From Acidimicrobiales bacterium MED-G01 (GTDB lineage: Bacteria > Actinomycetota > Acidimicrobiia > Acidimicrobiales > Poriferisodalaceae), in assembly GCA_002457435.1 (NCBI GenBank), contig NTLA01000017.1:1-42358 (forward strand): a stretch of 42,358 nucleotides of DNA, given 5' to 3'. The notes under the pieces are model-generated. The model saw nothing but the letters and a program-made list of their open reading frames with translations. It searched no databases and was not told where the DNA came from. Numbering within the stretch: the stretch's first letter is position 1; every line of letters begins with the position of its first letter. The position numbers and the translations under genes were made by a program. This document shows, one piece after another, positions 24,538 to 33,356 of this stretch.

Positions 24538-25359
24538 ATGCTTGTACCCATAGACGATGCAACAGACCCTCGCATTGACGTGTTTCAAGGTTTGCGAGAT
24601 AAGGCGCTGCGGCAACGACTCGAGTCACTTGACGGTGACCTGGCAGGCCTTTTCATTGCTGAAGGCGACATAGTGATCAACCGGGCAATAGCCGCTGGAT
24701 ACAAGCTGCGATCTGTCCTGGTGGATGCCAAAAGAAGTCGACCCCTGCCGAAGGAATTCGATGATGTTGATGTCTTCGCGGCACAAGAACAGGTCCTTGA
24801 ACACATCGCGGGATATCACTCCTATCGCGGAGCCCTGGCGTGTTTCTATCGCAAAGAAGTTCACACCGTCGACGACCTAATAAGTGACGGGTCGCTGAAA
24901 TCGTTGGTCATCGTGGAAGGCATCAATAACCCCACAAATTTGGGGACAATCATGCGCTGCGCCGCAGGACTCGGTATCGATGCTCTGCTTCTTAGCCCCG
25001 ACTCAATCGATCCGCTATCGCGGCGGTGTTGCCGCGTGTCTATGGGAGAAGGGTTCACCATCCCGTATGCGTGGCTAAACGACACCGCGGATGGTGTCGC
25101 CGAAGCGAGACAAGCAGGCATTGAAGTTTTGGCTATGACCCCTAACAGCAACGCAACCAATATCGGTGCATTGCGATATACGAACGACGACCGAGTTGCA
25201 TTAATGTTTGGGGCCGAAGGTCCTGGCCTTACCGAATCAGCAATGTTGATGGCCACGCGACGAGTAAGAATCCCGATGTCAGGAAGTTCTGACTCACTCA
25301 ACGTGGGAAACGCAGCCGCCGTTGCTTTCTATGCTTTGCGTCAAGCTCGAAAACCTTGA
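24538..25359 (+). CDS. TrmH/SpoU-family RNA 2'-O-ribose methyltransferase
   Basis: The 273-residue protein has an N-terminal substrate-binding domain (about 10-105), as in RlmB/TsnR, and a SPOUT domain. The three SPOUT motifs are N-N-P-T-N-L-G-T-I-M-R (130-140), F-G-A-E-G-P-G-L (224-231) and I-P-M-S-G-S-S-D-S-L-N-V (245-256). N130 and R140 are the family's catalytic and binding residues. It methylates rRNA or tRNA ribose; whether it gives resistance to a ribosome-directed antibiotic cannot be judged. It follows the SAM methyltransferase by 25 bases. Confidence 0.9.
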   Translation: MLVPIDDATDPRIDVFQGLRDKALRQRLESLDGDLAGLFIAEGDIVINRAIAAGYKLRSVLVDAKRSRPLPKEFDDVDVFAAQEQVLEHIAGYHSYRGALACFYRKEVHTVDDLISDGSLKSLVIVEGINNPTNLGTIMRCAAGLGIDALLLSPDSIDPLSRRCCRVSMGEGFTIPYAWLNDTADGVAEARQAGIEVLAMTPNSNATNIGALRYTNDDRVALMFGAEGPGLTESAMLMATRRVRIPMSGSSDSLNVGNAAAVAFYALRQARKP

Positions 25360-25410
25360 GACACCTCATCTATCGGTCGGACCCGAATGAGAACGAACTA
25401 GGGTCTGAAT

Positions 25411-26181
25411 GTGGATCAGATCTGCGACGACATAGCTGCTGAAACAGAGGCATTATCTGTCGTTGTTGGAGATTTAACTGAAGATCAGTGGCGTGCGCCA
25501 ACGGTTGCCGAAGGGTGGGATACCCATGAGACGATCCTTCATCTCGCTGCAGCGGACTGGGCATGTCACCTAGCGGTGACCAACTCAGAAGCATTTGTGG
25601 CGACGCGCGCTCAGCTGTCAGACGCCAAAATTTCATTGAGTAATTTGGTGGGTGCAGAAGTGCTTGCAATGCAAGGTCACGAATTGTGGGAATGGTTTCT
25701 CAATTTCCGTGCTGAGATGATCAACGCATTACGAAAGACCGACCCAAAGGCCCGTATCACGTGGCTCGGTCCAGATATCGGTGCTCGCTCCTTGGCCACA
25801 AGCCGGCTGCTGGAAACGTGGACCCATTCTCTCGATTTGGCCGACAGCTTCGGCCTTCAATATCCCCGAACGGACCGTCTTCGCCATATCGCTCATATCG
25901 GTGTCGTCACCCGAGAATTCAGTTATGTCAATCGTGGTTTAGCTCCACCGAGCCAACCAGTACGGGTTGAACTCACCAGCCCCAGCGGGGAAAGGTGGGA
26001 CTGGGGACCGGACGGTGCCACAAATACGGTCACCGCAAGTGCCTACGAATTCTGCAAGGTCATAACGCGGCGAACACCGCTCGTAGATTCCACAGTTGAA
26101 ACCCAAGGCTCGTTGGCGACAGAGTGGATGGAGATCGCCCAACCATGGATCGAACCACCTCGAATAAGCGACCAAGCTTAA
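25411..26181 (+). CDS. TIGR03084-family metal-binding protein (DinB-like)
   Basis: The 256-residue protein belongs to a family typical of actinobacteria, related to maleylpyruvate isomerases with a DinB-type helical bundle. Visible features are the N-terminal helix, W-D-T-H-E-T-I-L-H-L near residue 36 with candidate metal histidines, the S-R-L-L-E-T-W-T-H-S-L-D-L-A-D helix near residue 130, and a C-terminal alpha-beta domain that includes Y-E-F-C-K-V-I-T-R-R. GTG at 25411 is the start; a weak ribosome site lies ahead. Biochemical role unproved, possibly a thiol-dependent isomerase or transferase. Confidence 0.83.
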   Translation: MDQICDDIAAETEALSVVVGDLTEDQWRAPTVAEGWDTHETILHLAAADWACHLAVTNSEAFVATRAQLSDAKISLSNLVGAEVLAMQGHELWEWFLNFRAEMINALRKTDPKARITWLGPDIGARSLATSRLLETWTHSLDLADSFGLQYPRTDRLRHIAHIGVVTREFSYVNRGLAPPSQPVRVELTSPSGERWDWGPDGATNTVTASAYEFCKVITRRTPLVDSTVETQGSLATEWMEIAQPWIEPPRISDQA

Positions 26182-26280
26182 AAGCGCGGCAGGGTCGACC
26201 AAACTCAAGCAACGATTCTCTAATCAAAACGGCCTACCCTCTGCCGGTGTAGGTTGCATTTTCATAGCCGAGGGGACCGA

Positions 26281-27108
26281 ATGGGCGCACAAATCACTAA
26301 CACTCAAGTTGAGGGTTACGAAAGTGAAGGGTGGTGTGCTCCCATCGAGGTCCTCAACCCCGACGAGGTAGCTCACTGTAGAGATGGACTGGAACGTTAT
26401 GAGAATTCAGTAGGGCACCCGATCGAATTTCCCGAAAAATCTAAGTCATATTTGCTGTTCGAATGGGCTGACTACCTGGTTCACCACCCCAAAGTTCTTG
26501 ATGCTGTCGAAGCCATGATCGGCCCCGACATTCTCGTTTACCATTCGACAACTTGGATCAAGGAGGCACACACACCCGCGTTTGTGCATTGGCACCAAGA
26601 CGGAACGTATTTCTTTCTTGAACCCCATCTCCACATCACAGCATGGGTGGCACTTTCAGAGTGTCCGCCTGAGGCGGGTTGCGTGCGAGTCATTCCAGGA
26701 AGCCACAAACTCGGACAGTTCGACCACCAGGACGACCCGGGCCAATGGAACATGATCAAAAGAGGTCAGGGGATCTTTGATCAATTTGATGATCAAACCG
26801 GCACCTTGATGCCCCTCCGAGCAGGAGAGATGTCGCTCCATCACACTGATGTCGTCCACTCATCGGCAGGCAACGACACCGAAAACCGTCGTATCGGTAT
26901 AGGAATTAGCTATATCCCAACGAGTGTCCGACCAATTGGAGAACCAATACCGAGCGCGCTACTTGTCCGGGGCGAGGACCGGTACGGACACTTCATTCAC
27001 GAGGAACGTCTCGAAGTTGAGCAGTCCCCTAAGGCAATAGCTGCACATGACGAAGCCAACACCCGATTTAGAGCTCGACAAGATTTAGGATCTGACATTA
27101 ATTCTTAA
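26281..27108 (+). CDS. Phytanoyl-CoA dioxygenase family protein
   Basis: The 275-residue protein is a second Fe(II)/2-oxoglutarate dioxygenase of the PhyH type. Iron ligands are H105-x-D107 in H-W-H-Q-D-G-T-Y and the distal H193 in D-V-V-H-S-S; R204 probably contacts 2-oxoglutarate. The start at ATG 26281 has GAGGGGACC upstream; the frame also opens at 26254 but the extra nine residues do not belong to the fold. It differs clearly in sequence from the dioxygenase at 12211-13035, so the two are not a recent duplicate. The target metabolite is unknown. Confidence 0.88.
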   Translation: MGAQITNTQVEGYESEGWCAPIEVLNPDEVAHCRDGLERYENSVGHPIEFPEKSKSYLLFEWADYLVHHPKVLDAVEAMIGPDILVYHSTTWIKEAHTPAFVHWHQDGTYFFLEPHLHITAWVALSECPPEAGCVRVIPGSHKLGQFDHQDDPGQWNMIKRGQGIFDQFDDQTGTLMPLRAGEMSLHHTDVVHSSAGNDTENRRIGIGISYIPTSVRPIGEPIPSALLVRGEDRYGHFIHEERLEVEQSPKAIAAHDEANTRFRARQDLGSDINS

Positions 27109-27255
27109 CCCAGAGTTGTCCTATTGAGTTCACCCAACGGGATCGCAGTTGTTTGGTGGTTAACGGCTGCCTTCATGTTGGTCAGGTTGGACTTCACCCG
27201 ATGTACTGTCAGACTTAGAACTCAATTCGGTTGAATCTGATTTGAAGGGGGAAAT

Positions 27256-28194
27256 ATGGAGGTGCTCACCGGAACGGACCGCCTTCAGTACGAACGAGAA
27301 CGTATTGAACCGTATGTAGGTGCTATCGGCTGGAGAAGTATTTTTAATTTTCTTTGGTTTGTCGGTGGCTGGTGCGTAACTGCCGCACTTGTGATGACCG
27401 ATGTGCTTTCAATATGGCTTGGTATCCCACTGGCCGTGTTCTTTCTTCAAGCTGGGTATATGCCCATGCACGAAGCGATCCACAACACTCTTTCTGCTGG
27501 ACGTCCTAAGCTCAAATGGATTGACCGAGGCGTAGGTTCAATAAGCGGATGGTTGCTGTGCGAATCTTTTGTAACTCACCGAATTACGCATTTAAAGCAT
27601 CACACCCACGCCAATCAAGCAACAGACCCTGACCTCTTAAACGCAAAAGGCACACCCACCGATTTAGTTGTCCGGGCCATATTGGGCTTCTGTTTATATC
27701 CCCTCGGACCCCTTCTTGGGTTGATTCCTCCGCTTCAACGCCTCTTGCCGTTGACGGTTAGAGAGCGTTTAGCTGAAATGGCCAGACTGCGAGGTTCGGA
27801 GGCGATGTCGGCCAGTCGACCAGTTGTGTTGAGTCACCTAGTGGTATTGATAGGGGGCGCTGTGTTGGGCTATGCCCAACTGGTATGGCTTCTTTGGTAT
27901 GTCCCGACGTGGATTGGGCGACTCTGGTTGTCTCTGGTTTTTGGCTGGTTACCCCATCACCCGCATGCTGAAACAGGCCGATATCGAGACACACGTATCT
28001 ATACGTTTGTGGGTTCAACTTTTTTGATTCGCGGACACGATCACCATTTACTTCATCACCTTTTCCCTGTAGTGCCTCACTATCACCTGAGGTCGTTGTG
28101 GAGAGATATGGGTTCCCACCTAGTAGCCCAAGGTGCGCGTATCGAAGGTCGTGCAGCCAAAGTTTCAGCAATTCCATCGGGTAATAGTCCGTGA
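27256..28194 (+). CDS. Fatty acid desaturase-superfamily membrane di-iron enzyme
   Basis: The 312-residue protein has three histidine boxes of the di-iron desaturase/hydroxylase superfamily: H-E-A-I-H (72-76), H-x3-H-x2-H-H (108-116), and G-H-D-H-H-L-L-H-H at 260-268. Four or so membrane helices lie between them. The enzyme is a membrane desaturase, hydroxylase or ketolase; carotenoid hydroxylases and ketolases share this layout, so the substrate is open. The ATG at 27256 has GAAGGGGGAA upstream. Its TGA overlaps the GTG of the small acidic protein at 28191. Confidence 0.9.
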   Translation: MEVLTGTDRLQYERERIEPYVGAIGWRSIFNFLWFVGGWCVTAALVMTDVLSIWLGIPLAVFFLQAGYMPMHEAIHNTLSAGRPKLKWIDRGVGSISGWLLCESFVTHRITHLKHHTHANQATDPDLLNAKGTPTDLVVRAILGFCLYPLGPLLGLIPPLQRLLPLTVRERLAEMARLRGSEAMSASRPVVLSHLVVLIGGAVLGYAQLVWLLWYVPTWIGRLWLSLVFGWLPHHPHAETGRYRDTRIYTFVGSTFLIRGHDHHLLHHLFPVVPHYHLRSLWRDMGSHLVAQGARIEGRAAKVSAIPSGNSP

Positions 28195-28325
28195 CGGACG
28201 ACGAAGAAGAACTAGAAGAACGCCGTCGAATAGCCGCAATTTTGGCCAACCATGGACGGCATTTAGAAATAGACCCTGAAGGCTTGCTCGCTGCGGACGA
28301 TGACGACAGCCTCGACGAAGATTAG
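28191..28325 (+). CDS. Small acidic protein coupled to the desaturase (44 aa)
   Basis: The GTG at 28191 overlaps the desaturase stop (GTGA at 28191-28194). The frame gives 44 residues: an acidic start (T-D-D-E-E-E-L-E-E), a basic run R-R-R, a short hydrophobic helix I-A-A-I-L-A-N, and a very acidic end (A-A-D-D-D-D-S-L-D-E-D). The overlap is a strong sign of real translational coupling. I do not recognise the family. It may be a small accessory protein of the desaturase, but that is inference from position only. Confidence 0.65.
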   Translation: MTDDEEELEERRRIAAILANHGRHLEIDPEGLLAADDDDSLDED

Positions 28326-28372
28326 GACTTAGATTTTTCTACTGATCGTTGTTTGCGATATCACAATGGTCG

Positions 28373-28651
28373 CTACGGCTGTTGAGACTCAGAGTTTTTG
28401 GAGAGGTCACCATGATTCTGATGGGATATGAACTCATAACCGTCATGTCGCTCTTCGATCATCTTCGACTCGCCGGTCTGCTTGCACCTTGTCCATTGCG
28501 GAGAAGTAGCTGGGTGGACTAGCTCGCAGATCAGACATCTTCCCTTGTGGTCGGTTTGGTTTTCGCTGGGAAGTTCTCGGTCCCAGATCCAATGTGTCCG
28601 AATCTCGCGATCTATAGAGATCAGTTCGTTAACGGAATGTGGATCTGGCAT
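28373..28651 (-). CDS. Small protein with a possible Cys cluster (92 aa)
   Basis: The minus-strand frame of 92 residues starts at ATG 28651, with an AGG element upstream. It contains C-L-I-C followed after 12 residues by C-K, and is rich in His, Glu and Trp. It lies in an otherwise gene-free stretch between the acidic microprotein and the SRPBCC gene. I do not recognise the family, and composition alone makes this likely rather than certain. The alternative is an untranslated region. Confidence 0.45.
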   Translation of the reverse strand: MPDPHSVNELISIDREIRTHWIWDRELPSENQTDHKGRCLICELVHPATSPQWTRCKQTGESKMIEERHDGYEFISHQNHGDLSKNSESQQP

Positions 28652-28759
28652 AACCTAATTATTTCTCGAATAGAGATACGAGGTGGGTTCCGCAGCTAGA
28701 GGAGTAGCTGAAGATCAGATTTGAACGGAGATACGATCAACACAGCTATTGGAGGATTG

Positions 28760-29299
28760 ATGAATGACTTCGTTGAAAGAGGCTTGCAACCGACAGCGCC
28801 GATTGAAGCAACTCAAACCATAAAGGCCACTGCTTCAGATGTTTGGGCGGCGATCAGTGCCCCAGGCAATTTGACCGATATCCACCCGTTTTGTTCAAGT
28901 AATCCTGTTGAAAAATGGCCCGGCCCCGGGGGGTTGGATCACGTCCACTACTACAGCGGTGTTCACTACCAGCGCGACGTGTTGACATGGGCCGAAGGCA
29001 ATGGCTACGAACTACTGGTTGGGCCTCCTGCGGGAAAAATCGCGAAGGCGCGTTGGTGGATTGAGCCAACCTCAATGACCAGCTGCGGTTTCGGTATCGA
29101 AGTGATCTCATATGTTCGTTCGGACGTAGACCCTGAACGGCGAGCCACCTATGAGAGAAAAATGATTCGTGAATCAATTCCGCCATATCTTCAAGCTGTC
29201 GTAAGTGGCGTCGCCCACTTCACCCAAACAGGAGACCCGGTGAAGCAAAACCAGTTTGGCTCTCATGACATTTACTCGCCCCAAGTCGCAGCTCCCTGA
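28760..29299 (+). CDS. SRPBCC-family (START/Bet v1-like) protein
   Basis: The 179-residue protein has the helix-grip pattern of the SRPBCC superfamily: a first strand I-E-A-T-Q-T-I-K-A, then S-D-V-W-A-A-I-S-A-P-G-N-L-T-D-I-H-P-F near residue 26, antiparallel strands, and a long C-terminal helix (about 140-160). These proteins bind hydrophobic ligands in a central cavity and include polyketide cyclases. I chose the ATG at 28760 because GGAGG lies 4 bases upstream; the frame opens earlier at TTG 28721. The TGA stop overlaps the GNAT start. Confidence 0.82.
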   Translation: MNDFVERGLQPTAPIEATQTIKATASDVWAAISAPGNLTDIHPFCSSNPVEKWPGPGGLDHVHYYSGVHYQRDVLTWAEGNGYELLVGPPAGKIAKARWWIEPTSMTSCGFGIEVISYVRSDVDPERRATYERKMIRESIPPYLQAVVSGVAHFTQTGDPVKQNQFGSHDIYSPQVAAP

Positions 29300-29748
29300 T
29301 GGGTATCCAGCATCATCCAAACGGCGTACGGACCCGACCAGCAACAACCTCAGATCAGATGCGAGTATTCGAGCTGGTAGAAGAATTAACCGGCGAGAAA
29401 GAAAACTCTCAGTGGGCAGCCGTCTACGAGTCGCACCTTCGCAGAGAACGGGGAGCCGTCATTGTTGCGGAAAACGACGATGGAATCGTAGGCATAGCTA
29501 CCGTCTCTTATAACTTGACGATTCGTTACGGAGGCGAATACTGCGAACTGGAAGAGCTAATCGTCGACGATTCTGCGAGAGGTTTGAACCTGGGACGCAT
29601 TCTGGTCCAACGGACCATTGATGACGCAAAAGAACGCGGTTGTTTCGAAATGGGTCTGTACCTCGTGCCATCGACGGAGGGCAATCGTGGATTTTACGAA
29701 AAACTTGGTTTTGAGGTCATTGGTACCGAAATGCGTCAAACACTTTGA
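29299..29748 (+). CDS. GNAT-family N-acetyltransferase
   Basis: The 149-residue protein is a GNAT enzyme. The acetyl-CoA-binding motif A is R-G-L-N-L-G-R-I-L near residue 94, preceded by E-L-E-E-L-I-V-D-D-S. The later N-R-G-F-Y-E-K-L-G-F-E-V segment is the usual motif B. The ATG at 29299 overlaps the stop of the SRPBCC gene (TGATG), so the two are co-translated. The acceptor amine is unknown. It ends 37 bases from the convergent CoA-transferase gene. Confidence 0.88.
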   Translation: MGIQHHPNGVRTRPATTSDQMRVFELVEELTGEKENSQWAAVYESHLRRERGAVIVAENDDGIVGIATVSYNLTIRYGGEYCELEELIVDDSARGLNLGRILVQRTIDDAKERGCFEMGLYLVPSTEGNRGFYEKLGFEVIGTEMRQTL

Positions 29749-29785
29749 TACAGCCGCAGCTTCAGATCACCAATCGCTGCTCGCA

Positions 29786-32050
29786 TCAGACTGGTGGTTC
29801 CGTCGCCACGACACCGAGTCTTTCCAGATCTTCTAACTCAGTCGGTGATAAGCCACCAATATTCTGCAAAACCACGTGGTTGTTTTCCCCCAACACCGGC
29901 GCAGGTCGTGTAGGCGGGCGCTCCGATGCAGCAGAAAAATGAATGGGAAGGCAGGGGAACAAAATTGGGCCCACTCGCGGTTGTTCTACCATTCCGAAGA
30001 CAGAGCGAGATTTCAAATGTTTATCGGCTAAGACGCCAGGGACATTGAGAACCGGTGCTGCTGCGACGCCCTGCCCTTGAAGAAATTCGGCTAGATCTAT
30101 TTGATCAAAATTGCTAGTCCAACTTCTCAAAGCAGCGTCAATGCTGTCGTGAAGGACCTGACGTTCCGACCGGTTGAGTTGAGTCCACTCTTCTGGCAGC
30201 TGTGCCACTTGACACAGAGTTTCCCAAGCCTGCTGATCTATCACTGAAATTGACGCCCACTGGTCCGAGCCTTTGCAGGGGTAGACGCCTTGTGGAACGT
30301 AATCGTGGTCACGATTACCCATTAACGATGGGTCGTGGTTGTTCATCTGAGCTTCAACTATCACATCGCCGATAACCGATATGGTCGCCTCGAATTGCGC
30401 CGCTTCGATGGTGACGCCACCGTTCGTCGACCGATCCCACAGAGCAATAAGAATCGCTGCCGCTGCATGTAAACCAGCTATCGGATCTGGCCACGCCACA
30501 CCACACTTCCAGGGATGTTCATCCTTGTAACCGACCAACTGTGAGAGTCCGGCATGAGAGTCCACTGTCGTGCCGTAAGCGACCCAATTCTCAGCGGGAC
30601 CCGACCTGCCGTAACCAGGCATCGTCATGTAGATCAGATTCTCATTTAAGTGATGAAGGCGATGTTCATCTAACCCCAGTTGAGGCATCACACGAGGACT
30701 GAAATTTTCTATGAGGACGTCAACGTTGGGTACCAATCGTTCTAATGCGGCTAAACCTTCATCTCTGCTGAGATCTAAGACAACAGACTCCTTGTTCAGT
30801 CCGTACTTAATTAGATGGCCGTTTCGGTTCCACTGGTCGGGACCCTGAATATTGTCAGGATGGAATCGTTGGGCGACTACCAATGACTCCGGGATTTCTC
30901 GAGGGCCCCTTCCCCAAGGTGCTTCGACCTGAATCACCTCAGCTCCGAGTTCCGCCAATATTCGAGCCGCTAGAGGCCCAGCCCACACCTTCGCTAGGTC
31001 GAGTACTCGAATCCCTGATAGAGGGCCTTCGCTATCCTCGGAGGCCGGCAGTTCGGCAGGGGTTCCACCTACTAACGAAGTCTGAAACGCTGGACCCGGG
31101 ACTAGCCATGGTCCAGCTTGCCGCCAGAAATTTCGGTCTTCAAGGTGGTCATCTTCCAAAAGTCCCAGGATGGTATTGGCTGGAGCAGAAGGAATTTGTG
31201 CGGCTTGGAAAAGTCCAACAACATCGCGGGTTTCACGTTCCAGCAACCAAGGGGTAAGACGTTCATCTAAAAGTTGAGGATGTTCTTGAAAATCCATAGG
31301 CGACTGAATTCGCGGATCGTCCAATAAATCGGTGAGGCCGGTAATGGAGAGAAGAGTTTCGAGCTGAACGTCAGTTGGAGCCGACAGAGCCAGCCAGCCA
31401 TCCGCGCAGCGGTACATGCCATTAGGTTGGCCGTGACCGGTCCACCGGTTGCCCATTCGACAGAGCACGTCCTTGCCGAGCTGATAACGCACAAAGCTCA
31501 TCTGATGCAGAGCCACCAGAACTTCAAGATGGGTGACCTCTACCGAATGAATCTGGGTGTTGCGCTCTCGGTCGAATAGGGCGCCCATCGCACCGATAAA
31601 GGCGAACAGCCCCGCAGCGTACGGTGGGTGAGTTGGAGGGCCCATAAGAGGCTCCCTCTGAGGGTCACCGGTCAAATAAGTGTGACCAGAGTGCGCGTAT
31701 ACGGTCGCAGAGGTACCCAACCAATCAGAGTAAGGCCCAGAGGATCCATAAGGAGAAATTTCGACAAGGACCGTCTCGGGACTAGGAAGAAAGAATGGCT
31801 GCTGCAGTGAGCCACAAGGAGCACTGCGAATAACCACATCGGCATTCCGAACACGATCATCATCTTCAGCTGGTCCGGCCGATTTGCCTCTATTGAGGTA
31901 TAGGGATTGGCTTTGCGTCAACTGCGACTCTCCTAGAGTCACTACTTGAGCCCCGTTATCGGCAAAAAGTTTTGCACAATAAGCCCCGGCGATAGATCCG
32001 GCCAACTCGATGACCTTCAGCTCGGAGAAGGATTTCACTGCGCTGACCAT
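29786..32050 (-). CDS. Two-domain CaiB/BaiF CoA-transferase fusion
   Basis: The 754-residue protein carries two family III CoA-transferase domains in tandem (about 5-335 and 343-754). The second is complete, with G-I-R-V-L-D-L-A-K-V-W-A-G-P, L-G-A-E-V-I-Q-V-E, V-L-I-E-N-F-S-P-R-V and G-Y-G-R-S-G-P. The first is shorter and lacks part of the nucleotide-binding segment (D-N-G-A-Q-V-V-T-L-G in place of the usual motif, no long insertion). A fused form could make the interlocked dimer in one chain. The ATG at 32050 diverges from the acyl-CoA dehydrogenase, so both may act on the same acyl-CoA. Confidence 0.85.
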   Translation of the reverse strand: MVSAVKSFSELKVIELAGSIAGAYCAKLFADNGAQVVTLGESQLTQSQSLYLNRGKSAGPAEDDDRVRNADVVIRSAPCGSLQQPFFLPSPETVLVEISPYGSSGPYSDWLGTSATVYAHSGHTYLTGDPQREPLMGPPTHPPYAAGLFAFIGAMGALFDRERNTQIHSVEVTHLEVLVALHQMSFVRYQLGKDVLCRMGNRWTGHGQPNGMYRCADGWLALSAPTDVQLETLLSITGLTDLLDDPRIQSPMDFQEHPQLLDERLTPWLLERETRDVVGLFQAAQIPSAPANTILGLLEDDHLEDRNFWRQAGPWLVPGPAFQTSLVGGTPAELPASEDSEGPLSGIRVLDLAKVWAGPLAARILAELGAEVIQVEAPWGRGPREIPESLVVAQRFHPDNIQGPDQWNRNGHLIKYGLNKESVVLDLSRDEGLAALERLVPNVDVLIENFSPRVMPQLGLDEHRLHHLNENLIYMTMPGYGRSGPAENWVAYGTTVDSHAGLSQLVGYKDEHPWKCGVAWPDPIAGLHAAAAILIALWDRSTNGGVTIEAAQFEATISVIGDVIVEAQMNNHDPSLMGNRDHDYVPQGVYPCKGSDQWASISVIDQQAWETLCQVAQLPEEWTQLNRSERQVLHDSIDAALRSWTSNFDQIDLAEFLQGQGVAAAPVLNVPGVLADKHLKSRSVFGMVEQPRVGPILFPCLPIHFSAASERPPTRPAPVLGENNHVVLQNIGGLSPTELEDLERLGVVATEPPV

Positions 32051-32124
32051 TGGCCATAGTCTAGGTTCGGCTGTTGTTTCGCAGGAATTGTGGGGTCTCG
32101 GCCTGCGGATTGGGGTGCATCAAG

Positions 32125-33318
32125 TTGGTATATGAACAAGCACGAAATTGGTTTCTGACAAATTGGGATCCGGCAATGTCGGTCAAGCACTGGTGGCGAC
32201 TATTAGCCGAATCGGGTTGGGGCTATCCGCACTGGCCGATCGGACAATTTGGAAAAGACATGAGTCGTGAAGAACACATGGAAGTCGAACGTGCTCGGAT
32301 ATCCGTCGGGGCTTTCGGAGTTCCCAATGACGTGAGTGTGACCCTCGTAGCACCAACGCTGATGGAACATGGCAACGAGATACTTCTTAACAGGTATCTG
32401 GAACCTATTGCGACCGGCCAAGAAATGTGGTGTCAGCTCTTCAGTGAACCAGATGCTGGCTCCGATCTAGCTGGGCTAAAGACTTCAGCTGAACGAGACG
32501 GTGATCGTTGGATTATCAACGGTTCCAAAGTGTGGACTACAGGTGGGCACGCCTCCAGAAGAGCTGTTCTCATGGCACGGACTGAGTCGGGATCTGACCG
32601 TCATTCAGGAATCTCCTTTTTCATTGTCGACATGAAACAACCAGGCGTCACGGTGTCGGCCCTCAGAGATATGACCGGAGACGAGGAATTCAACCAAGTG
32701 TCATTGACTGACGTGGAAGTCGACCACCAAGACATCATCGGTGAGTTAGGCGAAGGGTGGAGGGTCGCAATGACCATGCTCCAACATGAAAGAGACGCGG
32801 ATGCCGTTGGTCACGATGGTGGTGGTGACGTAATCAACCAAGTTGACCTCACCGCACCAGTGGGAGAAGTGCAAGATGAACAAAAACAGGGAGGAACTAC
32901 GTCCGGGTTCTTCTACGCAACGGGGTCTGTAAAAGATGATGTGACCTTCAACCTCCTCAACCAGCTTGTGCCCAACCGGGAACCCGTTCTGCGCGACGCT
33001 TCGACGGTAGCGAAGATCCACCGCAACCTTTTAGATGTCAATGCAAGCCGCGATTTACACCCGTCGATCGGCAAGTTACTCAATTCCGCTTTATGTCGTG
33101 AGCTTCGAGATCTCGGATTCGCTGCCGGACCGGCATCGCAACTCGCCCGTGGCGACGCCGTTGACGAAGGACATTTCCTGAAATCGGCATTGTTCGCGTC
33201 AGGAATGTCGATAGCCGGTGGTACGGATGAAATACAACGAAACATCATCGGGGAACGAGTACTTGGTTTACCTCGAGAGCCTGCCGTAGAAACAAATACC
33301 GACCGTCGGGACCCGTAG
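32125..33318 (+). CDS. Acyl-CoA dehydrogenase
   Basis: The protein is an FAD acyl-CoA dehydrogenase, about 397 residues from TTG 32125. Visible are W-C-Q-L-F-S-E-P-D-A-G-S-D-L (FAD and substrate site), W-T-T-G-G-H-A-S (flavin ring contact) and the C-terminal G-G-T-D-E-I-Q-R-N-I-I-G-E-R-V-L-G. The N-terminus is uncertain: the frame is open to TTG 32074, no ATG or clear ribosome site is in frame, and the region just upstream of 32125 is not family-like. It oxidises an unknown acyl-CoA to its enoyl form, feeding the crotonase at 34383. It ends 38 bases before an NTF2-like gene. Confidence 0.88.
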   Translation: MVYEQARNWFLTNWDPAMSVKHWWRLLAESGWGYPHWPIGQFGKDMSREEHMEVERARISVGAFGVPNDVSVTLVAPTLMEHGNEILLNRYLEPIATGQEMWCQLFSEPDAGSDLAGLKTSAERDGDRWIINGSKVWTTGGHASRRAVLMARTESGSDRHSGISFFIVDMKQPGVTVSALRDMTGDEEFNQVSLTDVEVDHQDIIGELGEGWRVAMTMLQHERDADAVGHDGGGDVINQVDLTAPVGEVQDEQKQGGTTSGFFYATGSVKDDVTFNLLNQLVPNREPVLRDASTVAKIHRNLLDVNASRDLHPSIGKLLNSALCRELRDLGFAAGPASQLARGDAVDEGHFLKSALFASGMSIAGGTDEIQRNIIGERVLGLPREPAVETNTDRRDP

Positions 33319-33356
33319 GCCGGTCGCCCTCCATAAACAAAGCAAACTAGGTACTT

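Noticed and set aside
27758-28249. A 163-residue minus-strand frame opposite the desaturase
   Set aside because: Low-complexity Ser and Arg-rich shadow frame; the desaturase histidine boxes are on the plus strand.
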